Shown here piece after piece: positions 1 to 10,160 of a DNA stretch of 64,000 bases. The notes beneath the pieces are model-generated. The model saw nothing but the letters and a program-made list of their open reading frames with translations. It did not search any database and was not told where the DNA came from. The stretch lies in NCBI GenBank assembly GCA_963971405.1, contig OZ020488.1, positions 5,548,678 through 5,612,677 of the forward strand. The letters run 5' to 3'. Position 1 is the first letter of the stretch; each line of letters starts with the position of its first letter. A program made the translations under genes and the position numbers. Origin of the DNA: Psococerastis gibbosa. Lineage: Eukaryota; Arthropoda; Insecta; Psocodea; Psocidae.

Positions 1-84
1 GGAACTACAGTACCTACCTTTCTTAAAATGTATCTAAATAAATATAAATAAATAAATATAAATAAATTTATCTTAATGTTTACC

Positions 85-140
85 TATCTTAGTTGATAAA
101 TAGGAAAGCATGTACGGGTTCACTCGTACCGGTTCTTATT
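85..140 (+). mobile_element. 3' end fragment of transposon family A
   Basis: The segment ends with GGAAAGCATGT, a short inverted motif around CACTCG, and CGGTTCTT. The same terminus recurs at 37320-37370, 37805-37850 and 62990-63043. Only about 55 bp of the element remain here. Its class is not known. Confidence 0.6.
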
Positions 141-282
141 AATAATAAACTAAATTGTTTGTATATTTATAAAATATACTATGTATTGTTTTGTGATGAT
201 TGGAAATAAATTAATCATTCAATCAGTCCTAGTTTTTTTTCTTATTTCAATATTCCTCATAATAACCGGGATAAATTGGGGA

Positions 283-602
283 CAGATGCGTAAAGTTTTA
301 GAACGATGGCGGGGGCAAAAAAAAGTAGACCTTATAACGTCATCAGGCAGGATTTAAGGAAAAATTGAAAATATAAGAGCAAAATAGTAGGGTTTTACGC
401 ATTTTAATAGTTGTAAAGTATAGCTGTAGATTTTACAACGCTAAAACAGGAATGCTTACATTAATATTGCTGCAAAGCGGACCATGAAGTATGAACTACG
501 TCTTACAATGCTCGAGGCTGGGGGGGAGGGCACAGCCCCCCCCCCCCGCTCCTTTTGGGGCAAGTTGGAACGTGCCCCCCCCCCTCCAATTTTACGCCCC
601 TG
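283..602. mobile_element. hAT-like MITE with perfect 8-bp target duplication
   Basis: Both sides carry the octamer ATTGGGGA (275-282 and 603-610). The ends are inverted: CAGATGCGTAAAGTTTT on the left, and the right end read backwards gives CAGGGGCGTAAAATTGG. An 8-bp duplication with CAG..CTG ends is the hAT signature. There is no transposase, so it is non-autonomous. The right half holds two long C tracts. Its interior near 380-405 resembles the MITE at 50094-50437. Confidence 0.85.
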
Positions 603-756
603 ATTGGGGATCCCGTTGGTCTGGAACACCCTGTATAATCGTGCATTATAAACGCAAGGCTCATTGCAGTTAACGTGACGAAATTTAATTTACAACGCTT
701 TACCTTAAGACTTAGCATTTTATTAAAAAGGGAGAAGGGACAGTGACATAGCACGG

Positions 757-1880
757 CCTCGTTGCCCCAAAAAGGCAACGCCGGGGATGTCTACGCTACG
801 TTTCTCATTATTTATGCACGAGGAGGCATGTTCAATGAAAGTAATACTGGCCTACTGTATGTTATATTACGCCATTTAGGTGTCCTGAAGTAAAAGTGAA
901 GACTCTGGCGCAGTCCAGTACGTACGATTCTGGGCTATGAGGCTCGAGGTTCGAGATCTAATGCACAGATGGACAAACTTTACTTGTCTTCCTGGTCCCA
1001 AAAAAGCAACGCTGTGGCCATGGCTGCATAGTTGGCTGATCAATATTTATGCGATAGAAGGAACGCTAAAAGAAAGAAGGTAATACTAGCCTACTCAGTG
1101 TTATATTACGCCACTTAGGTGTCCTGAAGTAAAAGTGAAGACTCTGGCGCAGTCCAGTACGTACGATTCTGGGCTATGAGGCTCGAGGTTCGAGATCTAA
1201 TGCACAGATGGACAAACTTTACTTGTCTTCCTGGTCCCAAAAAAGCAACGCTGTGGCCATGGCTGCATAGTTGGCTGATCAATATTTATGCTATAGAAGG
1301 AACGCTAAAAGAAAGAAAGTAATACTAGCCTACTCAGTGTTATATTATGCCACTTAGGTGTCCTGAAGTAAAAGTGAAGACTCTGGCGCAGTCCAGTACG
1401 TACGATTCTGGGCTATGAGGCTCGAGGTTCGAGATCTAATGCACAGATGGACAAACTTTACTTGTCTTCCTGGTCCCAAAAAAGCAACGCTGTGGCCATG
1501 GCTGCATAGTTGGCTGATCAATATTTATGCGATAGAAGGAACGCTAAAAGAAAGAAAGTAATACTAGCCTACTCAGTGTTATATTACGCCACTTATGTGT
1601 CCTGAAGTAAAAGTGAGGACTCTAGCGTAGTCCAGTGGGAACGATTCTGGGCTAAAATGCTCGAGGTACGAGACCTGATGTACAGAAGGACAAATTTCAC
1701 TTGCCTTCCTGGTCCCAAAAAACCAACGCTATGACAGTGGCTCGACATAGGTGGTTGATAACTATTTTTGCGAGAGAAGACATGTTCAATTAAAGTAACA
1801 CTAGCCTACTGTATTTTATTTTATGCCATTTAGTTGTTCTGAAATAAAAGTGATGACTCTGAACTCTGGACTAGTCTAAT
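757..1880 (+). repeat. 239-bp tandem array of tRNA-like units
   Basis: The phrase GTCCTGAAGTAAAAGTGAAG recurs at 882, 1121 and 1360, with close variants at 1599 and 1835. The spacing is 239, 239, 239 and 236 bp. The three central units are nearly identical and the flanking units are diverged, as expected of local homogenisation. Each unit carries an A-box-like TGGCGCAGTCCA and a B-box-like GGTTCGAGATC about 43 bp apart, so the unit looks like an amplified tRNA-derived SINE head. No open frame runs through it. Confidence 0.85.
906..959 (+). promoter_or_regulatory. Pol III type 2-like A and B boxes (one of several)
   Basis: TGGCGCAGTCCA at about 905-916 fits the A-box pattern, and GGTTCGAGATC at 949-959 fits the B box apart from its last bases. 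The same pair recurs one period later in each good unit. Whether it is transcribed is unknown. Confidence 0.5.
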
Positions 1881-1892
1881 ATAATAAGAATT

Positions 1893-2045
1893 TTAATTAA
1901 GGGAGAGAAAATTGAAGACTCACCAAAAATATAAATTTATCAACTTGAATTTCCGCGCATTTTGCACTCATTTGTTTAATACAATTGAATAAACCCCTGT
2001 ATTACGTAATCCCAAATCACCATAATAGGGCTGCTGAATTACAAA
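1893..2045 (+). mobile_element. Right part of transposon family B
   Basis: This stretch aligns base for base over most of its length with 9080-9236: the same run through ACTCACCAAAAATATAAATT, then GCGCATTTTGCACTCATTTG, ending with a motif like AATAAACCCC..GGGCTGCTG. The left part of the element is absent here. Confidence 0.6.
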
Positions 2046-2049
2046 TATA

Positions 2050-2850
2050 GTACGGTCTCTAGAATTTTGAACATCACTATAATAAGACAATCAGCTATTG
2101 GTCTTCATTGGTGCTACGGTTGCAGGTTTGAATAAATATAAACATTTCATTTGATTTATTTAATATTACATAATCTTCAACCAAAACCCTTTCATATCTC
2201 CAGGCCAAGTTTCCAACCCTAAAAGTGTCAAAACCCCCCTGTTTTTCACGTCACAATTTCCCCTAACTTAAAATAACAACTCAAGTTAATCTCACTTGAT
2301 TAACAAAAACGCCCTTAACTCGCCCCATCCCCCAACCGCTCTATAAGTCAGATTAGCAAAATAACTTCATTAATCAGCAAATACATGAGACGGCTATTTT
2401 CAGTGGCTGAGATAAGGATTTTCAAGAGACTTAAAGCCTTGAATCTCTGTCCTTTTTTAATCCCTCCCTCGGTCCTCCAGGTTTTTAAGAGTTATTCACT
2501 CCAAACTTAATAAAGACAAGTTTTTTGGAAATTTCAACAAAAGCTTTCCGTCTCTTTTTTGACAGGATAAAAAGTCTTGTTAAATTTTCAGCAATTTGAC
2601 TGTACTGTTGGATGAGAAATATTAAAGCGTTTTGTATCATTCTATTTGAATCGGAAGGTACTTTTTTTGGACGCAAAAGTAGGAATTTTTCATTAAAGAG
2701 AGTAAGTTTAGCTTTAGGATAAGTATTTCACTTTGTCGCTTAATACAGAAATAAGCCATTTTTAATAATATCACATCGCATGTCTCTTTTTGAATACTGC
2801 GCGCAGCAGTAGCCTTTGAAGTATATTTTTTATTGAGATCAACTTCAATT
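2050..2850. other. No recognisable feature
   Basis: AT-rich sequence. The short minus-strand open frames (up to 100 codons) show no domain, no biased codon use and no splice context that I would trust. Confidence 0.5.
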
Positions 2851-2852
2851 TT

Positions 2853-3201
2853 CACCAACGGCCTTAACAAGTTGAATCCACGAGCGTGTTTCAAACTGCG
2901 GCAAACTTGGTAGTGCGCACAGCGTTGGCAGGGGAACATGGTGGGACATGATAACGTGCTGAGACTACACCAGTCAGTCTACGTTGTGGCAAGTCCCGGT
3001 CACTTCCGAATTAATCGTATGACTTTACAATGTTCCCCAAGTGGTTCAGAATCCACTATAATTAGGAGGTCCACTCTGCCAGTCAACTCCCCTTCTCCCC
3101 GAGGTGAAGGAGTCTTACCTTAGGGTGCCTCAAGTTAATAAACATACTCACTCCCCTCACCAGGGTTGCTTAAAGCAGAAATGCTGAAAGCAGGCGTTAG
3201 A
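2853..3201 (+). mobile_element. SINE with 5S rRNA-like head (copy 1)
   Basis: The first ~30 bases (ACCAACGGCCTTAACAAG then TTGAATCC) follow the start of animal 5S rRNA. Further in, a GGACATGATAA..GCTGAGACTACA segment sits where 5S has box C and GGGAATACC. The body and 3' end (GAGGTGAAGGAGTC, then GCTTAAAGCAGAAATGCTGA) match the copies at 13020, 31891 and 49310. It is about 350 bp, as expected of a SINE3-type element. Confidence 0.6.
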
Positions 3202-3324
3202 ATGAAGAAGAATTTTCACTCTCAACTAAGACCATTTACGCAGCCATACATACCCAGAAAATAGTAGTGGCAAGCACCCTTAAATTTCTTTAAACTTTCA
3301 ATGCAGCTCTTGTTCTTCCCCTTA

Positions 3325-3708
3325 GGTGCACATTCCATTGACCGGCTAGGGCTATTTCCAAAAACGGTGACGTGGTAGCAGACATTCAAGACTTAGGTGA
3401 CGTCTCCACCGACCTCGCATTGCAGAATGCAAACGACATTGACGGAAATTAGAATTTTTCTTTTTATAGAAATCTATTAAAATGTTTGTACTTAACATAT
3501 CCCATGACGCCTTTTTTTAATTTTAGTTTGTTTGTTTGTGATTTTACTGTATGATCATTGATCAATTTTAACTATGGCATAGAGGAAAATAAACATTTCC
3601 GTCAATTCTGCAATGCGAGGTCTGTGGAAACGCCACCTAAGTCTTGAATGTCTGCTACCACGTCACCGTTTTTGGAAATAGTCCTAGCCGGTCAATGGAA
3701 TGGGCACC
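3325..3708. mobile_element. Harbinger-type MITE with long inverted repeats
   Basis: The left arm from GGTGCACATTCCATTGACC and the right arm ending GGTCAATGGAATGGGCACC pair over roughly 100 bp. The left arm has a ~12-bp extra block near its inner end. Direct TTA lies on both sides (3322-3324 and 3709-3711). A 3-bp TWA duplication is typical of PIF/Harbinger. There is no transposase, and the centre is AT-rich. Confidence 0.75.
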
Positions 3709-3967
3709 TTATAAATACTTTGGAACAGAAAAAAAGTTTGGTATACAGCACAGCGTATCCAAAGGCTTATTATCCAAGAAAGGGATATAAAGTTTCATTA
3801 TTAATTAGAGGGATACTTTACAAATCCCCAGCCCGAGGGATTCCATGCAATTAATTATGGATACCCGTAATTTATCGTTTTACGTGAGTACATAATATTT
3901 GTATAAGGTGTTGCATTGGCGCGCAAGCTAGATCTCTTTTGTTTATTATTTTATCAGTTTTTCTTGT

Positions 3968-4070
3968 TGGTAAGAGCACGACTTCCCTTTTCGGAGCAGC
4001 AGTCTCTAAGGTTAAATTTGCCATGATGTTCGCCAAAATTAGATAGAAGAGGCATTTAAATAAACAGGAA
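3968..4070 (+). pseudogene. LINE 3' end fragment (MMIANLR-tail family)
   Basis: One frame reads GKSTTSLFGAAVSKVKFAMM then FAKIR and a stop. This is the C-terminal tail of an endonuclease/reverse-transcriptase LINE. It is severely 5'-truncated. The same tail occurs at 9948, 11325, 41925, 43075 and 44092. Confidence 0.7.
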
Positions 4071-4383
4071 ATTGATGGAGAAGGGAGGAATAGAAAGAGC
4101 CGCTACCATCACAAAACAAAAAATTAGATACAACTTTTTTCGTACTAGCAAATTCGATTATCTCCACAGTCCAACCCAAACCGCTATCATGACCTAAGCT
4201 ATAACATGAGCCTTTCGAACGAAAAGCACTGGTAGCTTAATATACAATACAGTATGTTACGAGAAAAACTTTATTTTCTCATTGGGCTACCATCACAACG
4301 AAACAAAAAATTCTATCCAACCTTTTTCGTACTAAAAAATACGATTATTTTCACTCCATCACCACAAACCTATCTATACCTAT

Positions 4384-4767
4384 ATAGAAATCATCGAAAG
4401 AAAGGTTTAGCAGAAAAATGATTGTTTAGTAATTTTTCATTACAATTTAGTTATTTTTATTTTTTTAACCCCCCGAAGCAAACTATCAAGGGGCAAGTGA
4501 CCCCCTGCATTTTAATAACATTAATAAGGGCTACAATATATGTGTATTTTAAAGCAATCGTTGGAGCCGTTTTTGAGAATTTTTTTTTTAGACGTTTTTA
4601 TGTAGTTATTTGAGAATAAAACCCCCATAATTTGAGTTAGCCCAAAATAAAAAAATGATTCCGAGGTATGATTTTTGTGAACCTACATGCAAAATTTCAT
4701 CAAAATCGGCCGAGTAGCTTGCTCGGAAATAGACGAACAGACAGACAGACCGACAGACCGACAGACC

Positions 4768-4803
<36 letters not shown>

Positions 4804-4935
4804 TTTCGTAAAAACCACTTTTCTGGGTTCCTGGGATCTCAAAACGTGTAAATCCGTTGAAATCTCGGAATCGAAAATTTTGACCGTCACAAAGCTTTCC
4901 TTACACTATAGGCCCTACGTATAAATTGGAAAGAA
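4384..4935 (-). mobile_element. Transposon family A, 5'-half copy
   Basis: Read on the minus strand this matches 36527-37023. It opens with CTTTCCAATTTATACGTA, then GGAAAGCTTTGTGACGGTC, a (CTGT)n run, a conserved TTTTGATGAAATTTTGCATG-like stretch, and ends near the AGAAATCATCGA motif. The expanded CAGA/CCGA microsatellite at 4737-4803 is part of it. It lies inside the decayed satellite. Confidence 0.75.
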
Positions 4936-5639
4936 AAAAAAATCAAAATCAAGAGCAAGAAAAACTAACTAGCTTTTTCCATGTAAGTAAGTGCCATCAT
5001 CACCACGAAAAAATTATTTCAGACCAATTATTTTTGTACTAGCGAATTTGATTTTCTTCACTCCATACCACCATCTCCACTAGGCTACAACATAAACGAT
5101 TGCAACGAAATGCGGTTGGGAAAGTAAGTTTTTAACTTACAATAGAAAAAAGAAAAAAAACTTTTTCCCCATCACCATTCCAATTTTCTTTTTTTTTGTG
5201 ACCAACCTTTTTTGTATAGGATTCTTTCATCCCATGCCATCATCACCACTTGTAAGCAGTTCCTTACCGTGAGGCTCCAGAAAGTTTGATGTGCCTATTT
5301 AATCAAAATAAAACTTTCAATTGAAAAATGTTCGTAAGTTATTGACGTAAACTCTTTAGCGTAACTATAGTATTTGACGATTTTACCTTATACTTTCTTG
5401 TCGATTACTTGGTTGTACAATTTAACAGAAATATTTAATTATTTATTTATTGTACTATTGCAATGAAAACTTTATTTTCTCCATGTGCCACCATCAACTT
5501 TACAAATTTAAAACCTTTTCGTATACCTGTTGCAACTACCACCCTTTTACTATCATCTTCACTAAGCTGCAACGCACAATTTTCAAGCTAGAAATGTTGG
5601 TAACTGTATAACTCTATTCCCCATCGACTTCGATGTCAA

Positions 5640-6057
5640 GGTAAAGTAAGTAAGTAAGTAAGCAAGTTAGTATTTATTAATTAAAAAACGCAATACAATT
5701 AATAAATAAGGTGTTGTGAGTCTTTACACGCTATGCGATCGGAGACGTGTCGTAACTCAACACGGGTACTAACCTACCGAGGTGACTGAAGATGTCAATC
5801 GGATACATTCATTAAATTGTTTGTTGGCCTATTTTTTTTTTTTTTTTTCCTTCGTGGGGTCTACTCGTTTGAGTTCCTATAAGCGTCGACCTAGAAGGTC
5901 TTTTGCTTCCACGTTTGCCGTCTACGCCCATCTTATAACACCAGTCTTTTTGATGAATTCTAGTGTTTTTGTGATGGGATTAGATCGGATGGTTTCCTCT
6001 TCAGACCTAGGGTGGCCAAGAGCTTGATATCGAGTTTGTCCCAGTTTGTTGGCCTAT
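5640..6057 (-). mobile_element. SINE-D copy, interrupted by a LINE
   Basis: Minus-strand sequence carries the family core GTTACGACACGTCTCCGATC followed by GCGTGTAAAGACTC. It runs to an AT-rich tail that ends in a (CTTA)n tract (plus-strand AAGTAAGTAAGTAAG at 5643-5662). The same core is at 9798, 19650 and 59625. A LINE tail splits the flank at 5833-6043. Confidence 0.6.
5833..6043 (-). pseudogene. LINE 3' end with A-tail and 14-bp target duplication
   Basis: GTTTGTTGGCCTAT lies on both sides (5819-5832 and 6044-6057). A run of T next to the left copy is the poly-A tail of a minus-strand insertion. The frame GHPRSEEETIRSNPITKTLE then FIKKTGVIRWA and a stop resembles the extreme C-terminus of I/Jockey/R1-type LINEs, which often end in a P..L.FI..TG motif. 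It is 5'-truncated. Confidence 0.75.
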
Positions 6058-7439
6058 ACGATTAACCTTTTTTAATGTGACAAAAAAAGTGTCCAGCTAT
6101 CATAACAATATATTTTGAACCAACCTCGCCACCTGAACACTAGGCTACAACATAAAACATTCTATCAAAAAATATTACTATCGAAAAGCTATAAAACCCT
6201 TTCCCCCATGTGCCACCATCACCAAAACAAAATAATTTCAAACCAACCGTTTTTGCAATAGCGAATACTACTCCCACCTCCCCGCGCCACTTGATCACTA
6301 CAACATCAAACTTTCTATCGAAAAATGTTGATAATATTACTTTAAAACCCTTTCCCTTGTGTGCCACCATCACCAAAACAAAATAATTTCAAACCAACCG
6401 TTTTTGCAATAGCGAATACTACTCCCACCTCCCCGCGCCACTTGATCACTACAACATCAAACTTTCTATCGAAAAATATTACTATCGAAAAACTATAAAA
6501 CCCTTTCCCCCATGTGCCACCATCACCAAAACAAAATAATTTCAAACCAACCGTTTTTGCAATAGGGAATACTACTTTCACCTCCCCGCGCCACTTGATC
6601 ACTACAACATCAAACTTTCTATCGAAAAATGTTGATAACATTACTTTAAAACCCTTTCCCTTGTGTGCCACCATCACCAAAACAAAATAATTTCAAACCA
6701 ACCGTTTTTGCAATAGCGAATACTACTCCCACCTCCCCGCGCCACTTGATCACTACAACATCAAACTTTCTATCGAAAAATGTTGATAACATTACTTTAA
6801 AACCCTTTCCCTTGTGTGCCACCACCACCAAAACAAAATAATTTCAAACCAACCGTTTTTGCAATAGCGAATACTACTCCCACCTCCCCGCGCCACTTGA
6901 TCACTACAACATCAAACTTTCTATCGAAAAATGTTGATAACATTACTTTAAAACCCTTTCCCTTGTGTGCCACCACCACCAAAACAAAATAATTTCAAAC
7001 CAACCTTTTTCGCACTAGCGAATATTACTCCCACCGCCACCTGATCACTAGCTGCTACAACATTAAACTTTCTAATGTTGTTGACTTACTACAAAAACCC
7101 TTTCTCCCATGTGCCGCCACCACCACCAAAACAATATAATTTCAAACCAACCTTTTTCGCACTAGCGAATACGATTCACGCCTTCCCGCGCCACCAAATT
7201 TGATTTTGTACGTTCGGAGCTGCAAAGAGGCGCCACTGCACTCCTCGCCACCCGTGTACCGCATGGTGGCGGTTGGTATCTCACATATCACCATAATTTG
7301 TTTAGTCTGTCCCAATAAGCACTAGAGATCGCATTGTTAATGCACTGTTTACGCCTAATCATTGTTATTCGTATCTGTAATTAAAAAATATAGTTTGTTA
7401 GAAGCTACATTATTTATATAAGCTTATAGAAAGGAAAGC

Positions 7440-7600
7440 TTTCGATCAAAATTAGGAACGTCCGAGAATGAGGTGGCCAGATGACGTGGAGAAGCGTTCC
7501 GAAGAGTTGGGAGGCTATCCGTGGATGAAGAGTGAAGACCAATGGATCGTATCAGGAACCAATAGATGTGGTTTGCAGAAGTCAGGTTTCCTATTATAGA
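7440..7600 (+). pseudogene. Probable LINE 3' fragment
   Basis: Plus-strand RPRMRWPDDVEKRSEELGGY resembles the conserved G-RPR-RW-DDVE-DL-LG stretch near the C-terminus of several LINE families. What follows is degraded. No flanking duplication was found. Confidence 0.45.
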
Positions 7601-7609
7601 ATGCCTCAA

Positions 7610-8135
7610 TTCAAGACCAAAGTACAAGTCTTGGCTCCTATGCTTTGACCCAAAACTATAAGCAAAGTGACCTTCTTGTCTCGCAGCAATCTCGTTTTTT
7701 ATCTTTCTAATCTTTAATTTTGCGAGCTGAAGAGAAGCCTACAGGGGCGGATATGACTTTGTGCGGATATATAGGCACTGACCTTGTGGCGGTCATTAAT
7801 AATTATTGTATGTATCGTGGAGGGTGGGGGTTAACTTATAAAACCACTAGTTTTTTAAAAATGTTTATAATAAAAATAACCTACTTTCTTATCCTTAAAT
7901 AAAATGTTTTTTTTTCTTGCTTTACTTAAATCGTAATCTGTTGCCTGCGTTAGGTCTGATTCATTCAATAGACAGCACTCCTAAATCCTGGAATCGTTTC
8001 CTTTTGCTGGAACTCCTGTTGTAATCTTTAATGGCAAAAAAAAATCTTTAATGTACGCGCGTACGGATATAGGCATTTACCTCAAATGCCTATTGGTAAA
8101 TCCGCAACTGGAAGCCTCCAGTTGAAGTTCGTATA
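7610..8135. other. No recognisable feature
   Basis: AT-rich spacer with a 60-codon open frame that has no recognisable protein signature. It ends at a family A fragment. Confidence 0.5.
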
Positions 8136-8137
8136 GG

Positions 8138-8232
8138 ACTTTTATGGCTTCCTGGGATCTCAAAACGTGTAAATCCATTGAAATAAATATGAACCATCAC
8201 AAAGCTTTCTTTATACTAACGAATAAATATAA
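8138..8232 (-). mobile_element. Transposon family A, 5' end fragment
   Basis: Contains GGGATCTCAAAACGTGTAAA, TCCATTGAAAT and CACAAAGCTTTCTTTATACT. These are the inverted equivalents of the first ~110 bp of the copy at 36527. It directly adjoins a SINE-B copy. Confidence 0.65.
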
Positions 8233-8390
8233 ACCCGAAAGGTTGTTGGTTCGAGTCCCACACTTACGACATGTAAAGCAGGTGGTTCGGGCCTACCTGG
8301 TTGAGTGTAAGAGTGGGCTTTATAGCCCTAACTCCGCTAGGTTGGCTTAGTAAGAGAACAAAAAGTAGCATTTATTTATTTTATTTACAT
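8233..8390 (+). mobile_element. SINE-B copy (tRNA-derived)
   Basis: A B box, GGTTCGAGTCC, sits in CCCGAAAGGTTGTTGGTTCG. It is followed by CATGTAAAGCAGG, the GTAAGAGTGGGC..TAGCCCTAAC hairpin module and an ATTTATTTATTTTATTT tail. The copies at 31528 and 56940 (minus) match. The A-box half is missing. Confidence 0.7.
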
Positions 8391-8623
8391 AGGAAACCAA
8401 AAATATTCGAGGAAAACTTAGCGTACCGGCAAGACAAATAAATCGTAAAATATAATTAATAATTAATAATTAATAATAATATTTATATAAATAAATAAAA
8501 CGAAAACGATGGATACGCCCCTATACCAGCAGCCCATGGCGATTTTGGATTATTATTAATAATTACATATAATAATTAATAATTACATTGCGCAAGAATA
8601 TTAAGAGCCCATTGTCATACCTG

Positions 8624-8873
8624 TTACCAGGGCAGTACTTTTCCTGTGTGGGTTAAGAAGCTGTCATGGTTTTCTTCTTTCAGGTTGTAAATAACTTCAA
8701 TCAAGCCCGAGGTTGAGTCGTCAATAGAAAGAGGTGCTTGTGGACCTCCCAAGTCTGTCCTGACCCATCCCGGATGCAAGCTCACCACCAAAATTCCATC
8801 ACTTTTTACCTCTGTAGCCAAAGTTCGGGCAGACTGATTAAGAGCAGACTTGGACTCCCTATACGCGTGGTAG
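8624..8873 (-). CDS. Last coding exon of a C-factor/sniffer-like short-chain dehydrogenase
   Basis: The minus-strand frame encodes 82 residues from YHAYRESKSALNQSARTLA to GKVLPW and a stop at 8624-8626. YRESK supplies the Tyr and Lys of the YxxxK active site of classical SDRs. HPGWVRTDLGGPQAPLS is the hallmark PGWV(Q/R)T(D)MGG loop of the C-factor/sniffer carbonyl-reductase group. The GK-LPW ending is the usual C-terminus. Family members are ~250 residues and cytosolic, and reduce carbonyls with NADPH. The first two-thirds, including the glycine-rich nucleotide loop, are missing, so upstream exons must lie elsewhere. A plausible acceptor, GGCAG, precedes the exon at its right edge, where family B begins within a few bases. 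The frame is unbroken, so it may be a live exon. A truncated pseudogene cannot be excluded. Confidence 0.8.
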
Positions 8874-8880
8874 CTGCCAG

Positions 8881-9236
8881 TATAATACCGGGGTTTATTT
8901 TTTAATACTTCAGTAGTCAGATATTACGTGACGGTGTAAAAATATGCGCGGGAAATTCAAATTAATACATTATTAGAATACAAGAGAATGGTTGCATCGT
9001 TTAATAATTGAAGGAAATACTAATAAATATTCAAATATACAGGTAGAATTTTGAAATATAATAAGCATTCCAATTAATGTGTCCACAACTAAGGGTGAAA
9101 AAATTGAAAACTCACCAAAAATATAAATTTATCAATTTGAATTTCCCGCGCATTTTGCACTCATTTGTTTAAAACAATTGAATAAACCCCGGTATTACAA
9201 TAATCCCAAATCGTCATGATCGGGCTGCAGCAGCGT
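8881..9236. mobile_element. Transposon family B copy next to the dehydrogenase exon
   Basis: It starts TATAATACCGGGGTTTATTT and ends AATAAACCCCGGTATTA..GATCGGGCTGCAG. Those ends are inverted copies of each other and match the ends of 38702-39362. The outermost ~15 bp of the left end, facing the exon, are missing. Confidence 0.6.
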
Positions 9237-9239
9237 AAT

Positions 9240-9790
9240 CTCTAATAACAATAATTACTAGGTGGCTACAAGAACAAAGAACTCAACCGTCTAATAGCGC
9301 CATCCAACGGTGCCTGTCAAGTACCTATTCAGATGATGGAAACAGACAGAAGGTGTGGGAGAAAAATAATAGTATTAACGCAGGGTCGTGCCCAAACATG
9401 CCCGGTGTCCGTTAGTTTAATGTCTTTATGATATCCCGATCGTAGAGCGATCTTTCAACTCTGCGCTGACATGGGAAGTGCATTTCCGCGCATTGGCACG
9501 ATCTTTGTAATTTTCTATCATAAAAATGTATTGAGGATAAAGATTTTTTTGCTTATCGTACTCATGATACCTGATTTACAAAAGCACGACCCGATGAGGG
9601 TCTAGGTCTAAGGAAAGAAGAGAATCATTCAGAAGAGTGTCTTCAAAGTAGATGAGCTTCTAAGTAATGCCTTAAATGGTCTCAGAGGTGAAGACACGAA
9701 AATCCCTAAGCTGTACCTCTTGAAGATGCAGGAAGCACGTAATGGCGACTGAACAATTTTTTATATATTTTATATAAAAAGGTTAATCGC
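9240..9790. other. No recognisable feature
   Basis: No repeat, open frame of note or RNA motif was seen in this stretch. Confidence 0.4.
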
Positions 9791-9797
9791 GTACAAA

Positions 9798-9915
9798 CAA
9801 TTCAATTAATATATCCGATTACCCTCTTCAATCACCTCACAAAGTAACCTAATAGGTGCTTGTGTCGACTTACGACACGTCTCCGATTGCAAGATGTGTA
9901 TAGACTCGCACACTC
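9798..9915 (+). mobile_element. SINE-D copy
   Basis: Shares ATATCCGATTACC, CGACTTACGACACGTCTCCG and TGTATAGACTCGC with the copy at 19650 and, inverted, with 5640 and 59625. It is short and diverged. Confidence 0.55.
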
Positions 9916-9947
9916 TACCACCAAAGTTGGAGTTGTGATGGTCGAAA

Positions 9948-10160
9948 AACAAAGTCTTTTCTGTGCACGGCACTCTTTTGTCCTGGGTTTGGGAAACTGG
10001 CCCCGAAGGCGGAGGAAATCAGTGAAAAATCAACGGCATAAGGATGCAGATGGCAATGGGAAACTACAGTATTGCAATTCCCTAGTACTTATATTTCATG
10101 ACTACAATTGCCATGATGATCGCCAATATTCGATAGAAGATAGAATATTTTTGAAGCAGA
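9948..10160 (+). pseudogene. LINE 3' fragment (MMIANLR-tail family)
   Basis: The block GGCACTCTTTTGTCCTGGG, a CCCCGAAGGCGGAGGAA segment, GGATGCAGATGGCAATGGGA and finally GCCATGATGATCGCCAATAT parallels 15145-15345 and 58785-59020. The last phrase encodes AMMIANI in the parent LINE. It is degraded and 5'-truncated. Confidence 0.6.

Larger units (their letters stand above)
4083..7200. repeat. ~151-bp satellite, decayed on the left and homogenised on the right
   Basis: CCAAAACAAAATAATTTCAA recurs at 6222, 6373, 6526, 6677, 6828 and 6979, with a variant at 7126 (spacing 151-153, last 147). Recognisable but diverged units (CACCATCACC, a poly-A-rich block, AACCTTTTTCGTACTAGCGAAT, then CTACAACAT) extend left at about 4090, 4280, 4990, 5170 and 5480. 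Transposons interrupt the old part at 4384-4935 and 5640-6057. Long open frames in this array are by-products of the repeat. Confidence 0.85.

Noticed and set aside
4606-4890. SVCLSVCLSV repeat protein
   Set aside because: A translated CAGA microsatellite inside transposon family A.
6140-6982. Chain of similar minus-strand open frames
   Set aside because: They are the 151-bp satellite read in one frame. The similarity is repeat structure, not a gene family.
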